The notes beneath the pieces are model-generated. The model was not told the DNA's origin. It searched no databases and saw only the letters and a list, made by a program, of their open reading frames with translations. 64,000 bases of DNA from Helicobacter typhlonius (GTDB lineage Bacteria; Campylobacterota; Campylobacteria; Campylobacterales; Helicobacteraceae), in NCBI RefSeq assembly GCF_001460635.1, contig NZ_LN907858.1, positions 1,736,001 to 1,800,000 on the forward strand, in the 5' to 3' direction. Of this stretch, positions 17,002 to 26,348 are shown piece by piece. Each line of letters starts with the position of its first letter. Within the stretch, counting starts at the first letter, position 1. Made by a program: the position numbers and the translations under genes.

Positions 17002-17334
17002 ATTACATTCTTGTTTTTGCTTTAATTCCAAGCAGAGATAATCCAAGTGTGAGGCTTTGGCTGACAATCATTAGCACATAAAGAATACTTGATTCATTTG
17101 GACTTTGCAAGATTTTGTGTGTATTATAAAAGCTGTGAAATGAAGCAGAGAGGCTTTTAAGATAATCACATATTTTTTGAATCTCTCTATCGCGAAAGCT
17201 AGATTCTATTTTTTAAATTTCTTAAATTATGAGGATTTTAAGGGCTTGAAAGATTTTTAAAAAAGATATAAAAGCCCCATTAATGCTATTTTATAAATCC
17301 TTTTAGAAACTCACATATTTCTTTATTCAAAAAC
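17002..17334. other. Gene-free spacer between NFACT gene and azlC
   Basis: About 330 AT-rich bases without a supported ORF. It must contain the azlC promoter (minus strand), but I cannot pick a single -10. Weak inverted repeats are present (GGGCTT 17242-17247 with AAGCCC 17272-17277). One copy of the AGATTCT word occurs. Nothing else is seen. Confidence 0.4.
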
Positions 17335-18702
17335 TCAACATATTTTATCATCATCTCGTATGCGGTAGTGGAGACTTTGATACTTCGCATAAACTACCTG
17401 TGCGCCCGGTGCTGCCTTGACAAATTTCCTCCTCGTATAATCTACCACAAAATCCCCTACGCCCTTTCGTGCCGCATACAACCCTACTAAAACACTTCCG
17501 GCTTTGCGTAAAATAGCCTCACTCGGGGCTTTCTTGCCACAATGGATAATCATATGCGCACTTGGCACATCGCGTATATGCAGCCACATATCATCAGCCC
17601 GTGCAGATTCTAAAAGTCGCTGATTATCTTTGACATTGCGCCCCACACTCACTTTGAATCCCTCTATAAAAAAACTCTCTCCCTCTTTTGAATGCAAATC
17701 TTTTTGCTTTTTAGGCGGAGGCGCAAAGACTTCAGCCATCTCGTCAAAACGTTCTATACAGGCGATTTGATGTGCGATAAATTGTATCCGCTCTTCTAAA
17801 TTTTCAACCTGTTTATGCAAATGTGCCGCCTTTTTTTGATATTTTTTGCTTTGATTAAAATACCAATTCCCCGCCTCTTGCAAATCTCGTAGCTCGGGGA
17901 GTGGCACACATACATTGTTTCCATTCACATCTTGCAAAGTAATAGAATCCGCAGTGATTTTATGTGTAGGCAAAAGATGAAGTGAGCTAAAAATAAGCCC
18001 ACCATACTCGGCATATGTTTTTGCAGATTCTAAAAGCCCTTCCTGCTTAGGCAGCGTCTCTAAGCTCCGCATAAGCGCATTTTGCTTTGATTTGAGGGAT
18101 TTTAGAATCTGCCCTCTTTTGCGCTCCTTTGCCTTAATATATGTCGCCTTGTAAGCTTCATAAAGCAGAGTCTCCACAGATTCTATTGCGATAGGCTCAT
18201 AAGGCTTAGGATTTGTAGGCTGTGACAGAGGTTTTAGAATCTTACCCACGCGCACTTCACGACTTGACTTATGCTCGGGGATATGGCGCAGAGCCTCACA
18301 CACGACAAAATTCTTATCGCACAAAACCACATTAGTATGCTTACCTGTAAATTCACATACAAGCCAAAAATACTGCTTTTTATACTGCTCCTTTTGCTCC
18401 AACAAAAAGCGCAGGATTCTATTCTCCCCATCAACACTGATAGATTCTATACGCGCCTTTGTCGTGCATTGCGCGAGTTTAGCATCAAATGGCGCACAAA
18501 AAACCTTTGGGCTTATAACTTCCTCATCACTCATAAATATGCCACTCTGTGAGCGCGTCATATCAAAACAAATTCTGCTTCGCGCGCCCTGCGCGTTTTC
18601 GCATACAAGCACAAAGAGATTATCACCCTTGCGCTTAAAGCTAATGATAGTTTTCATTTGCTGCATATAGTTGCAAAAGCCTTTGAGTAAGGCAATATTC
18701 AC
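17335..18702 (-). CDS. NFACT (RqcH/FbpA-like) family protein
   Basis: A 455-aa protein of the NFACT family, which includes RqcH (adds Ala tails to stalled nascent chains on 50S subunits) and fibronectin-binding proteins. An N-terminal NFACT-N domain is followed by coiled coil (residues about 275-320) and the C-terminal NFACT-R domain with DMWLHIRDVPSAHMIIH. Compared with Bacillus RqcH (about 570 aa) it is short, so the helical middle is reduced. GTG start; its first four bases overlap the recN stop (GTGA). Confidence 0.85.
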   Translation of the reverse strand: MNIALLKGFCNYMQQMKTIISFKRKGDNLFVLVCENAQGARSRICFDMTRSQSGIFMSDEEVISPKVFCAPFDAKLAQCTTKARIESISVDGENRILRFLLEQKEQYKKQYFWLVCEFTGKHTNVVLCDKNFVVCEALRHIPEHKSSREVRVGKILKPLSQPTNPKPYEPIAIESVETLLYEAYKATYIKAKERKRGQILKSLKSKQNALMRSLETLPKQEGLLESAKTYAEYGGLIFSSLHLLPTHKITADSITLQDVNGNNVCVPLPELRDLQEAGNWYFNQSKKYQKKAAHLHKQVENLEERIQFIAHQIACIERFDEMAEVFAPPPKKQKDLHSKEGESFFIEGFKVSVGRNVKDNQRLLESARADDMWLHIRDVPSAHMIIHCGKKAPSEAILRKAGSVLVGLYAARKGVGDFVVDYTRRKFVKAAPGAQVVYAKYQSLHYRIRDDDKIC

Positions 18703-20249
18703 GATTTTGCACCCTTATTTAAATGCGCTCGTGCAAACTCGAGGGCTTCATCTGTGATATTTGAGCCACTAATAATACGAGCTACTTCGCGCACACGTCC
18801 TTCAAAATCAAGCTTGGTAATCACGCTATTGCCCTCTTTTTTCTCCACTAGATAATGCGTATCCGCAAGGGAGGGCATATGCGTTTGATGAGAGATAGCA
18901 AAGATTTGATAAGTGCGTGAAAGTGTTTTGAGAATCTGCGCCACCCCCTCGCTCTCCTCACCACTTAAATTCGCGTCAATCTCATCAAGCACCAAAATAC
19001 CGCTTCGAGGTTCAATCTCCATTTGGATACACATCATCGCAAGGCGCAAACGATTGTATTCCCCAGAGGAGAGGACATTCGCATCGCTTTTTCCTAGCAT
19101 AATCGCGCATTCACTTATGCCATTTTGGCTTAAAGGCACTTGCGTGAGATATAGCACACTCTCTTTAAGGCGCAACTTCGCGCAAAGCTCGTTAATACGC
19201 GTGTTAAGCTCTGCGAGGTGCTTTTGGCGATTTGTGTGTAATGTGAGTGCATTTACCTCACAAGATTTAGCAAGTGTTTCAATCTGCTTTTGCAAAGCTT
19301 GTTTATCAAAGCTTAGATTCTCATACTCTTGCAGTTTCTGCTTCTGTTCCGCGAGATACTCCAAAGTCTGCGTAATGCTCCCAAAACGGCGAATAAACTC
19401 GGCTAAGGCAGCAATTCTATCAAGCACTTCTTCGGCATTAAGCTCATCTAAACTCTCTAGCTGCTCCTCGTGCATTTGCACGATAGATTCAAACTCATTC
19501 AAGCCTTCAACGAGGCTAGGGCAGGATTTATCCACGAGATTTAAAAAACCCTCAAAACTCTGTGTTAGCTCAAGTGCTCGGCGCACCTGATAGAGTTGCT
19601 CTTTAATCTTTTCCTGCTTGGAGAGCATTTTTTTGAGTGATAAAAGCTCCTCATACTCACCCTCTTTAGGCTTTAAAGATTCTATTTTTGAAATTTCAAA
19701 TGTCGCAAACTCCTTTAATGAGGCAATATGCGCCTCTTTAGATTCTAGATCCTTAAGCTTATTTTGAGCCTCATTAAGATGTTTAAAATCCGCTTCATAT
19801 TGTGTTAAAAGCACACTATGCTTAGAATCTTTGCTTCCCACAAACACATCAAGGATTCTTAAAATATTGCTATTTTTAAGCTCATCTGCGCCCTTGGTGC
19901 TGATATGCTTGGCAAATCCACTCACAATCTCATTTAATCTTTTTTTCGAGCTTGAGATATGATTTAAAAAATAGCGCGTTTTATCCTTTTTAAGAATACT
20001 AAGCACGATTTCATCATCATCGTTTGGAATCCCATTTGTCTCCCAATCAAAGTCAATGCTATCTAGCGCAATATTTGCCTCAATGAGGTCTGCATTACTC
20101 TCTTTGATACCAAAAATCGCAAGAAGAGATTCCATAAATACCGACTTACCGCTACCACTCGCGCCGCTGAAGACATTAAAGCCCCCCTGCATATACAATT
20201 CTACATCTTTGAACGCGGGAGAATTGTGGATAAGAATCCGCTTAATCAT
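18699..20249 (-). CDS. recN: DNA repair ATPase RecN
   Basis: An SMC-like ATPase in double-strand break repair. Walker A is GASGSGKS (residues 29-36). Long coiled coils cover about 155-350. The C-terminal signature and Walker B are LSSGEYNRLRLAMMCIQ and GILVLDEIDANLSGEES. At 516 aa it is slightly shorter than E. coli RecN (553), as in other Helicobacter. Its stop overlaps the NFACT start. nadK lies 77 bases upstream in the same direction, a common arrangement (nadK-recN). Confidence 0.93.
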   Translation of the reverse strand: MIKRILIHNSPAFKDVELYMQGGFNVFSGASGSGKSVFMESLLAIFGIKESNADLIEANIALDSIDFDWETNGIPNDDDEIVLSILKKDKTRYFLNHISSSKKRLNEIVSGFAKHISTKGADELKNSNILRILDVFVGSKDSKHSVLLTQYEADFKHLNEAQNKLKDLESKEAHIASLKEFATFEISKIESLKPKEGEYEELLSLKKMLSKQEKIKEQLYQVRRALELTQSFEGFLNLVDKSCPSLVEGLNEFESIVQMHEEQLESLDELNAEEVLDRIAALAEFIRRFGSITQTLEYLAEQKQKLQEYENLSFDKQALQKQIETLAKSCEVNALTLHTNRQKHLAELNTRINELCAKLRLKESVLYLTQVPLSQNGISECAIMLGKSDANVLSSGEYNRLRLAMMCIQMEIEPRSGILVLDEIDANLSGEESEGVAQILKTLSRTYQIFAISHQTHMPSLADTHYLVEKKEGNSVITKLDFEGRVREVARIISGSNITDEALEFARAHLNKGAKS

Positions 20250-20326
20250 TAATGCTCCTTCATATCACCTTAAAATATGCCAGATTCTGCCATTATAAAA
20301 TCCTTTGGCAAAGTCTTTATTTTAGA

Positions 20327-21196
20327 TTAAAATTCATCGCCCCATTTAAATTTTTCTTTCAACACACTAAAATAATCCCTCGTGCGCGGATAGATGAGCT
20401 TTGCCCCCTGTGAGAGAGCCTGAATCTGCACGCGATGAGAGGGTGTTATATCTATCATTTCTTGCCCATCGATAATAAGCTTTGCTCTTTGCTGTGCCTG
20501 AAATTCTAACACAAATTCATCATTTAGCACCAATGGACGCTGTGTAAGCGAGTGTGGCGCAATGGGTGTAAGCAAAATATTGCGACAATAGGGATAAATC
20601 ACCGAGCCACCCGCGCTAATATTATACGCAGTCGAGCCTGTGGGTGTGCCGATGATAAGTCCATCACAACCATAGGTATTAAAATGCTTGCCATCAATGC
20701 TCGCGCCAATTCGCACCATACCGCTTAACTCGTGCTTTGAGATGAGGAATTCATTAATGGCAATAAATGTATGCAAAAGATTTTGCGCTTCATCATACAC
20801 ATTTGCTTGAAGCAGTAGATGCTCTTGCAAAATGTAGTCGCCACTTTTTAAGCAGGGGATAAAGGCACTAAGGTGTTGAGGCATAAATGCTGTGAGGAAT
20901 CCTAATCGCCCGGTATTTATCCCCATACAAGGCAGCTTATACTCAAAGGTGCGGCGAAGCATAGAAATTAAAGTCCCATCGCCACCTAAGCTAAAAAATG
21001 CATCACATTGCGCAGCAATCGAGGCAAAATCCTGCCCCAAAAGTTCTATCATACCCCCACTAATGCTTTCTAGCACTACCTCAATACCCGCGTTATCAAG
21101 CTCTTCACGCACCTGCAAAAATGTGCTTTTAAGCTCTGGTGTGGAGGGACGCAAGACAATGCCGACTTTTTGAATACTTGGATTTATCTTATCCAT
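20327..21196 (-). CDS. nadK: NAD kinase
   Basis: Phosphorylates NAD to NADP in the cytosol. The GGDGT motif (LGGDGTLISMLRRTFEYKLP) and the NEFLIS and GTPTGSTAYNISAGG blocks of the family are intact in 289 aa. The start has GGGGGAG two bases before the ATG. It is probably co-transcribed with recN downstream. Confidence 0.94.
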   Translation of the reverse strand: MDKINPSIQKVGIVLRPSTPELKSTFLQVREELDNAGIEVVLESISGGMIELLGQDFASIAAQCDAFFSLGGDGTLISMLRRTFEYKLPCMGINTGRLGFLTAFMPQHLSAFIPCLKSGDYILQEHLLLQANVYDEAQNLLHTFIAINEFLISKHELSGMVRIGASIDGKHFNTYGCDGLIIGTPTGSTAYNISAGGSVIYPYCRNILLTPIAPHSLTQRPLVLNDEFVLEFQAQQRAKLIIDGQEMIDITPSHRVQIQALSQGAKLIYPRTRDYFSVLKEKFKWGDEF

Positions 21197-21307
21197 ATCT
21201 CCCCCTATTTAGTTCTCATAGCAGATTCACAGCGCATAGCGACTTTACAGAATTTTGCACTTAAGACTTTGGGGATTCTATCAAAACTCCTCTAATGTGC
21301 GCTACCC

Positions 21308-21928
21308 TTACTCCACATAAAACGCCCGAACAACAAAGCCCCGCTCTCTTGCTTTTTGCTGACTTAAGCCCTCAAAGACCGCGACATTAGGTAGCTTTTT
21401 GCCAACAACATAAATTGCCTCTCGTGCGCGAAAACTTGCTAAGCCCTCTTGCTTGAGCTCTGGGCTTGAACCCGCATAGGGGAGATTATCCACGATGCCA
21501 GAAACTTCAAAGGCGACAATTTTATTATCCTTTTGAATCATATCTATAATACCGCTACTTAGCTCACTAAAACATTCTTGTGGCATACCCCAACGTCCTA
21601 TTTTCATATTTTTACAATACGCAACAATTTTATCCTTTGGCTTGATTGAATACTTAAGTTTCACAGAAATATTATCACGTTCTTTTTTGAGGGCATTACT
21701 CTGTGCTTTCAAAAGCTCAATTTGATTATCTTTGGCATCAAGCTGTGATTGCTTGATAGAATCTTGCTCAAGGAGGCGAGATTCTATATTTTGTGTAATC
21801 TCATCAAGTGTTGAGTTTGAAAACGCTGCCATATAGTAATATCCGCCACCAAGCACACATAAAAGTATGATAATAGCAACTAAAAAATACCATTTCGCTC
21901 TACTTGCGTTATTTGCACTCCTTGCCAT
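21308..21928 (-). CDS. Membrane-anchored coiled-coil hypothetical protein
   Basis: The start is set at ATG 21928, which has AAAGGAG 6 bases upstream; an open frame to 21994 lacks such a site. The 206-aa product has one membrane helix (residues about 14-34), a coiled coil (about 45-85) and a periplasmic C-terminal domain with IKPKDKIVAYCKN and GLASFRAREAIYVVGKKLP. The last block faintly recalls OmpA-like domains, but I cannot confirm this. It is upstream of nadK on the same strand. Function unknown. Confidence 0.7.
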   Translation of the reverse strand: MARSANNASRAKWYFLVAIIILLCVLGGGYYYMAAFSNSTLDEITQNIESRLLEQDSIKQSQLDAKDNQIELLKAQSNALKKERDNISVKLKYSIKPKDKIVAYCKNMKIGRWGMPQECFSELSSGIIDMIQKDNKIVAFEVSGIVDNLPYAGSSPELKQEGLASFRAREAIYVVGKKLPNVAVFEGLSQQKARERGFVVRAFYVE

Positions 21929-22131
21929 CAATAACTCCTTTACAAATCCTGTCCTGCCGTGAGGCTTGTTTAGAGTGAAAGTAGCAAAAGTCATTCCTTT
22001 TGGGATAATGCCTTGTTATTTATAACGAGGTAGATTTCTAAAAATTATAGAATCTTATAAGAATCCAAAAATTGCGAAATTATGCACAGCTTGTTTCTAA
22101 ATGTAAAAAGATTAAAAAAAATTTATCTAAA

Positions 22132-22148
22132 GTGTAGATTTTCTACAC
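22132..22148. promoter_or_regulatory. Perfect dyad upstream of pta
   Basis: GTGTAGA-TTT-TCTACAC, 7-bp perfect arms with a 3-base centre, about 90 bases before the pta start, in the 310-base spacer between the coiled-coil gene and pta-ackA. Size and symmetry suit a dimeric repressor site better than a terminator, since no gene ends nearby. The remaining spacer is AT-rich with no ORF. Confidence 0.45.
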
Positions 22149-22238
22149 ATCAAAAGCAGCAAGCCTCTTTTTACACCATAGCATTAAACACACTTGTTTA
22201 TGATTAAAACATCTCAATATTGAATCGGAGGAAATACT

Positions 22239-23249
22239 ATGAGTTTTATCGATAGGCTCAAAACACAGGCAAAGCAACGAAAAAAGACAATTGTCCTGCC
22301 AGAAACCACTGATGTGCGCACGCTTGAGGCGGCAATAAAGATTCTAAATGAGGATTTTGCCCATCTCATCTTGCTCGGCGATAAGGAGGAGATTTGCGCC
22401 AAAGCAAAAACAGAGCTTGGCAATCTCCCCACCGATTTACTGCAAAAGGCAACTTTTCTTAGCCTCAAAGATACCACGCTATTAGACGAACTTATAACAC
22501 TCGTGATCAAACTACGCGAACATAAGGGCGTGGATAGCACGAAAGCAAAGGAGCTTTTACTCAATGATTCTTTGTATTTTGGTGCGGCTCTTGTGAGGGC
22601 AGGAAAGGCTGATGGAATGGTGGCTGGAGCTACTCGTGCGACTTCTGATGTGCTACGCGCCGGACTACAAATCGTAGGCACTGCACCAGATTCCAAACTC
22701 GTCTCAAGCTTTTTTGTAATGGTCGTGCCAAATTGCGACTATGGGCTTAATGGCACACTTGTGTTTGCCGACTGCGGATTATGCCAAAATCCAAATGCGG
22801 AGGAACTCGCACAAATCGCACTCTCAAGCGCAAAGAGTTTTGAATCCATTATCCACAGCGAACCATTTGTAGCTATGTTGAGCCATTCTACCTATGGCAG
22901 TGCGAAGCACCCCGATGTCGATAAGGTAGTAGAGGCGACAAAAATCGCAAAATCCCTAGCCCCCAACATTAAGATTGATGGCGAATTGCAACTTGACGCG
23001 GCAATCGTGCCAAGTGTAGGCTCATCAAAGGCAAAAGGTTCAAATGTCGCAGGAAAGGCGAATGTGTTGGTATTCCCGGATTTAGATTCTGGAAACATCG
23101 GCTACAAGCTCGTGCAAAGATTTGCTAAGGCTGAAGCTTATGGACCAATCACGCAGGGTATGGCTGCACCAATCAATGATCTCTCAAGAGGGTGCAGTGC
23201 AGATGATATTGTAGGTGTGGTAGCTATTAGCGCACTCCAAGCAAAATAA
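22239..23249 (+). CDS. pta: Phosphate acetyltransferase
   Basis: Interconverts acetyl-CoA and acetyl phosphate, with ackA completing the route to acetate and ATP. The 336-aa protein is the short Pta form lacking the N-terminal DRTGG/P-loop domain of the 714-aa E. coli enzyme. Blocks: KTIVLPETTDVRTLEAA, ADGMVAGATRATSDVLRAGLQ, NCDYGLNGTLVFADCG. The ribosome site GGAGG lies 7 bases before the ATG. It is followed 21 bases later by ackA. Confidence 0.94.
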   Translation: MSFIDRLKTQAKQRKKTIVLPETTDVRTLEAAIKILNEDFAHLILLGDKEEICAKAKTELGNLPTDLLQKATFLSLKDTTLLDELITLVIKLREHKGVDSTKAKELLLNDSLYFGAALVRAGKADGMVAGATRATSDVLRAGLQIVGTAPDSKLVSSFFVMVVPNCDYGLNGTLVFADCGLCQNPNAEELAQIALSSAKSFESIIHSEPFVAMLSHSTYGSAKHPDVDKVVEATKIAKSLAPNIKIDGELQLDAAIVPSVGSSKAKGSNVAGKANVLVFPDLDSGNIGYKLVQRFAKAEAYGPITQGMAAPINDLSRGCSADDIVGVVAISALQAK

Positions 23250-23270
23250 ATACAAATTAAGGAAAAAAAA

Positions 23271-24482
23271 ATGAATGTTTTAGTTATAAATTGTGGCAGT
23301 TCGTCTTTGAAGTTTCAACTCATCAATACAAATACTGAAAAGGTCCTTGCCTCAGGTATTTGCGACAGAATCGGTATTGAGGGCAGTGTGCTTAATTACA
23401 AAACAGGTGAAGGCAAGAAATATGAGAAAAAAGAATCTATGCCAAATCACACAAAAGCCATAGAAATGGTGCTAGAAGCCTTGACAAACAAGGAATATGG
23501 CGCGATAAAATCGCTTGATGATATACGCGCTATCGGGCATCGCGTGGTGCATGGAGGAGAGTTTTTTAAAGAATCTGTGCTAGTAAATGACTATGTGATT
23601 GAACGCATTAGAGAATGCTCCGACCTAGCACCCTTGCATAATCCCGCGCATTTAATGGGGATTGAAGCGTGTAAGGCAAAAATGCCCCATACACCTATGG
23701 TGGTAGTTTTTGATACCGCATTTCATCAAACTATGCCACCAAAAGCATATATTTATGGTGTGCCTTATGAATGGTATGAAAAACACAAAGTGCGCAGGTA
23801 TGGATTCCACGGGACAAGCCACAAGTATGTATCGCAAAAAACAGCGGAATTTTTGGGGCTTGACTACAATGAGTCAAAAATCATCGTGTGCCACCTAGGG
23901 AATGGCTCATCAATCTCGGCAATCAAAAATGGCGAGTGTGTAGATACAAGTATGGGACTTACCCCACTTGAAGGCTTGATTATGGGAACGCGCAGTGGGG
24001 ATTTAGACCCGGCGATTATAGAGTATATCTCTAAGCGCGAAGATTTAGATATACAAAGCATTCTTAATATTCTCAACAAAAAATCAGGTGCGCTTGGTAT
24101 TTCTGGCATATCGAGCGACTTTAGGGATTTGCTTGATGCGGATTTGGGAGGAAATGAGCGCGCTAAACTTGCTCGCCACGCCTTTGCTTATCGCGTAATG
24201 AAATATGTCGGTGCGTATTGTGCGGCAATGAATGGTGTCGATGCGGTAAGTTTCTGTGCAGGCGTGGGAGAAAATGCAAAATTTATACGCGGTATGATTG
24301 TTAATAATCTTGCATTTTTAGGTGTAAAGCTTGATGAGGAAGCAAACAATGTTTGTGGCAAAGAGGCAATTATCTCTACACCAGATTCTAAAGTAAAAGT
24401 ATGTGTAATACCCACAAATGAGGAACTTGTAATTGCACGAGATACGAAAACAATCGTTTCCCAACTCAAAGATGAAAAATAA
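23271..24482 (+). CDS. ackA: Acetate kinase
   Basis: Converts acetyl phosphate plus ADP to acetate plus ATP. The 403-aa protein is full length and intact: NCGSSSLKF at the N-terminus, GHRVVHGGE, HGTSHKYVS, LGNGSSI, GTRSGDLDP and the C-terminal ENAKFIRG are all present. Second gene of the pta-ackA operon. Confidence 0.95.
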   Translation: MNVLVINCGSSSLKFQLINTNTEKVLASGICDRIGIEGSVLNYKTGEGKKYEKKESMPNHTKAIEMVLEALTNKEYGAIKSLDDIRAIGHRVVHGGEFFKESVLVNDYVIERIRECSDLAPLHNPAHLMGIEACKAKMPHTPMVVVFDTAFHQTMPPKAYIYGVPYEWYEKHKVRRYGFHGTSHKYVSQKTAEFLGLDYNESKIIVCHLGNGSSISAIKNGECVDTSMGLTPLEGLIMGTRSGDLDPAIIEYISKREDLDIQSILNILNKKSGALGISGISSDFRDLLDADLGGNERAKLARHAFAYRVMKYVGAYCAAMNGVDAVSFCAGVGENAKFIRGMIVNNLAFLGVKLDEEANNVCGKEAIISTPDSKVKVCVIPTNEELVIARDTKTIVSQLKDEK

Positions 24483-24500
24483 CTCTACAAAAGGAAAATA

Positions 24501-25046
24501 ATGCGAAGCATACTAAAAACCAAACGCACACTTTTTGTGTGCGTAGATGTGCAAGAAAAGATCATAGAGCATATGGCATATAAAGACAAGGTGATAAAAA
24601 ATACCAATATACTTTTAGAATCTGCCACACAACTAGGTATCCCTACGCTCGTTACCGAGCAGTATCCAAAGGGACTAGGTAAGACACATAGCACAATTAC
24701 AATCCCCAAAAATGCACGAGTCTTAGAAAAAACAAGCTTTGGCATATTTGGCGATGAGAAAATCGCCTCATTTATCGCACAAAGTAAGGCAAAAACGCTT
24801 ATATTCTTTGGCATAGAAACGCATATCTGTGTGCTGCAAAGCATTATAGAAGCGCGCAATCTAGGCTATGAGTGCCTCCTTGCTGCTGACGCGTGTAGCT
24901 CAAGAGATGAGCAAAGCCACCAACTTGCCCTTAATTTTTTCAACACACAAGGCGTAGTAATGCTCCCCACCGAATCTATTTTATTTAGAATCTTGGGCGA
25001 TTGCAAACATTCTTCATTCAAAGCAATCTCCGCACTTATCAAGTAG
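24501..25046 (+). CDS. Isochorismatase-family cysteine hydrolase
   Basis: A 181-aa cytosolic hydrolase. The triad is visible: Asp in FVCVDVQEK, Lys in the KTSFG region and Cys in FFGIETHICVLQSI. This superfamily includes nicotinamidase-like and other amidases; no specific substrate can be assigned. AAAGGAAAAT lies before the ATG. It is 18 bases after ackA and so may be the third gene of that operon. Confidence 0.87.
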   Translation: MRSILKTKRTLFVCVDVQEKIIEHMAYKDKVIKNTNILLESATQLGIPTLVTEQYPKGLGKTHSTITIPKNARVLEKTSFGIFGDEKIASFIAQSKAKTLIFFGIETHICVLQSIIEARNLGYECLLAADACSSRDEQSHQLALNFFNTQGVVMLPTESILFRILGDCKHSSFKAISALIK

Positions 25047-25126
25047 CAAAATTCTTATTATGTGATTTTTATTTTGCAAAGTGCATATTTTAGAATCTAT
25101 GCTTATTCAATCAGGATAGAGGGAAA

Positions 25127-25827
25127 ATGATAAGTTTGCGCACATATCAAGTAATATGGATTCTATGCTGTATTCTTGCACTTTTTGGCTGTGCGCAGAC
25201 TAGCCCTCAAGCCCTCACTACCACTACACCCAAAACTTTCTCTCAAAGCAAGGCAGAGCTAAAAAAAGCCTATATTGCACAGAATTTTATTGCGGGATTG
25301 ATTTTAATCCACACACTCTTACTCTCTTGCCTACGCAAGATTATACGCCGCGTAGAGCCACCACGAGTAAGGACAAGAAAAATGTGCGTGCCAAGCACAT
25401 TGAATTTGAACATATAATGCCCGCGCACCGCTTTGGCAAAGATTTGCAATGTTGGAAAAATGGCGGACGCAAAATGTGTGCAAAAGACAAACAATTTACA
25501 CAAATGGAATCCGATAAACGCAATCTCGTCCCAGCCATTGGCGAGATTAATGCTGACAGAAGTAATTTTGAATATGCAGATTTAGATTCCAAAACTTCGC
25601 AAAAATTAGGGCAGTATGGCAAATGCGCTGTTTATACGGATTTTAAAAATAAAAAATTCTATCCGCGTGAAAGCGAAAAGGGTATTATTGCGCGCATTTA
25701 TTTGTATATGAGTGAGCATTATGGTATCACGCTTACAGAGCAAGAAGAAGCACTAATGCGCAAATGGGATAAAGCCCATCCACCCACAGCATACGAAAAA
25801 TATCTCCTTGCGACACAAAATCCATAG
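25127..25827 (+). pseudogene. Frameshifted lipoprotein-type endonuclease I
   Basis: Frame 1 from ATG 25127 gives a lipoprotein signal (LALFGC) and the segment ending SQSKAELKK. The next frame then continues EFYCGIDFNPHTLTLLPTQD ... IEFEHIMPAHRFGK ... KRNLVPAIGEINADRSN, the endonuclease I (Dns/EndA) domain, to 25827. The switch is at or near A7 (25261-25267), read as CTA AAA AAA, where one base must be re-read (-1). Extracellular or surface nucleases of this family degrade DNA. This may be a decayed gene, a length-variable contingency gene, a programmed -1 frameshift or a sequencing error. The domain identity is firm; its active state is open. Confidence 0.8.
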
Positions 25828-25837
25828 AATCAACAAA

Positions 25838-25853
25838 AGCACAGAATTGTGCT
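25838..25853. terminator. Short hairpin after endonuclease gene
   Basis: AGCACA-GAAT-TGTGCT, a 6-bp stem directly downstream of the endonuclease stop. A second weaker pair, ACAGAT (25871-25876) and ATCTGT (25889-25894), follows. The 190-base spacer is convergent with the DUF465 gene, so one of these may terminate transcription. There is no clear U-tract. Confidence 0.3.
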
Positions 25854-26017
25854 CTAAGGATTCTCACACAACAGATACAAAATACAAAATCTGTGGAACT
25901 TAAACAAATCTTTGGGAGATAAACCCCACAGCCCCAAAATCCCATAAGAGATTGGATTCTGTAGGTAGGAGTGGAAAAATAGAATCTACGCCAAAAAGGC
26001 GCAATTAGAGCAGAGGA

Positions 26018-26245
26018 TTAAGCTTTATGCTCTTTGCGATATTCTATAATCATCGCATAAGCTTCGTCTTTTAAACGCAATTTTTGCTTCTTAAGCACCT
26101 CAAGCTCCATATCACCCATCACTTCTTCACCTTCTTCAATTTTTTTGATTCTATCATCAAGCTCATTATGCTCATCAAAAATCTTTGCAAAATGTGCGTT
26201 GTGCGTCTTTAGTGCGGTAACCTCATCTCTATATTCGTGAAACAT
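26018..26245 (-). CDS. DUF465/YdcH-family small protein
   Basis: A 75-aa helical, charged protein (MFHEYRDEVTALKTHNAHF ... FDEHNELDDRIKKIEEG ... LKKQKLRLKDE) matching the DUF465 family of short coiled-coil proteins found across proteobacteria. The role of the family is not established. AAAGGAG lies upstream of the ATG. It lies alone between the endonuclease and argJ. Confidence 0.85.
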   Translation of the reverse strand: MFHEYRDEVTALKTHNAHFAKIFDEHNELDDRIKKIEEGEEVMGDMELEVLKKQKLRLKDEAYAMIIEYRKEHKA

Positions 26246-26348
26246 AACTACTCCTTTTATGTAAAATGATTTTTATATTGTAGGATATTTTCGATAATAG
26301 CCCACTTAAGATTTACTTACCGCAAAATTATTGAATCCATAAGCCTAA

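Noticed and set aside
17242-17277. GGGCTT/AAGCCC inverted repeat in the azlC-NFACT spacer
   Set aside because: Only 6 bp with a 24-base gap in AT-rich DNA; compatible with chance.
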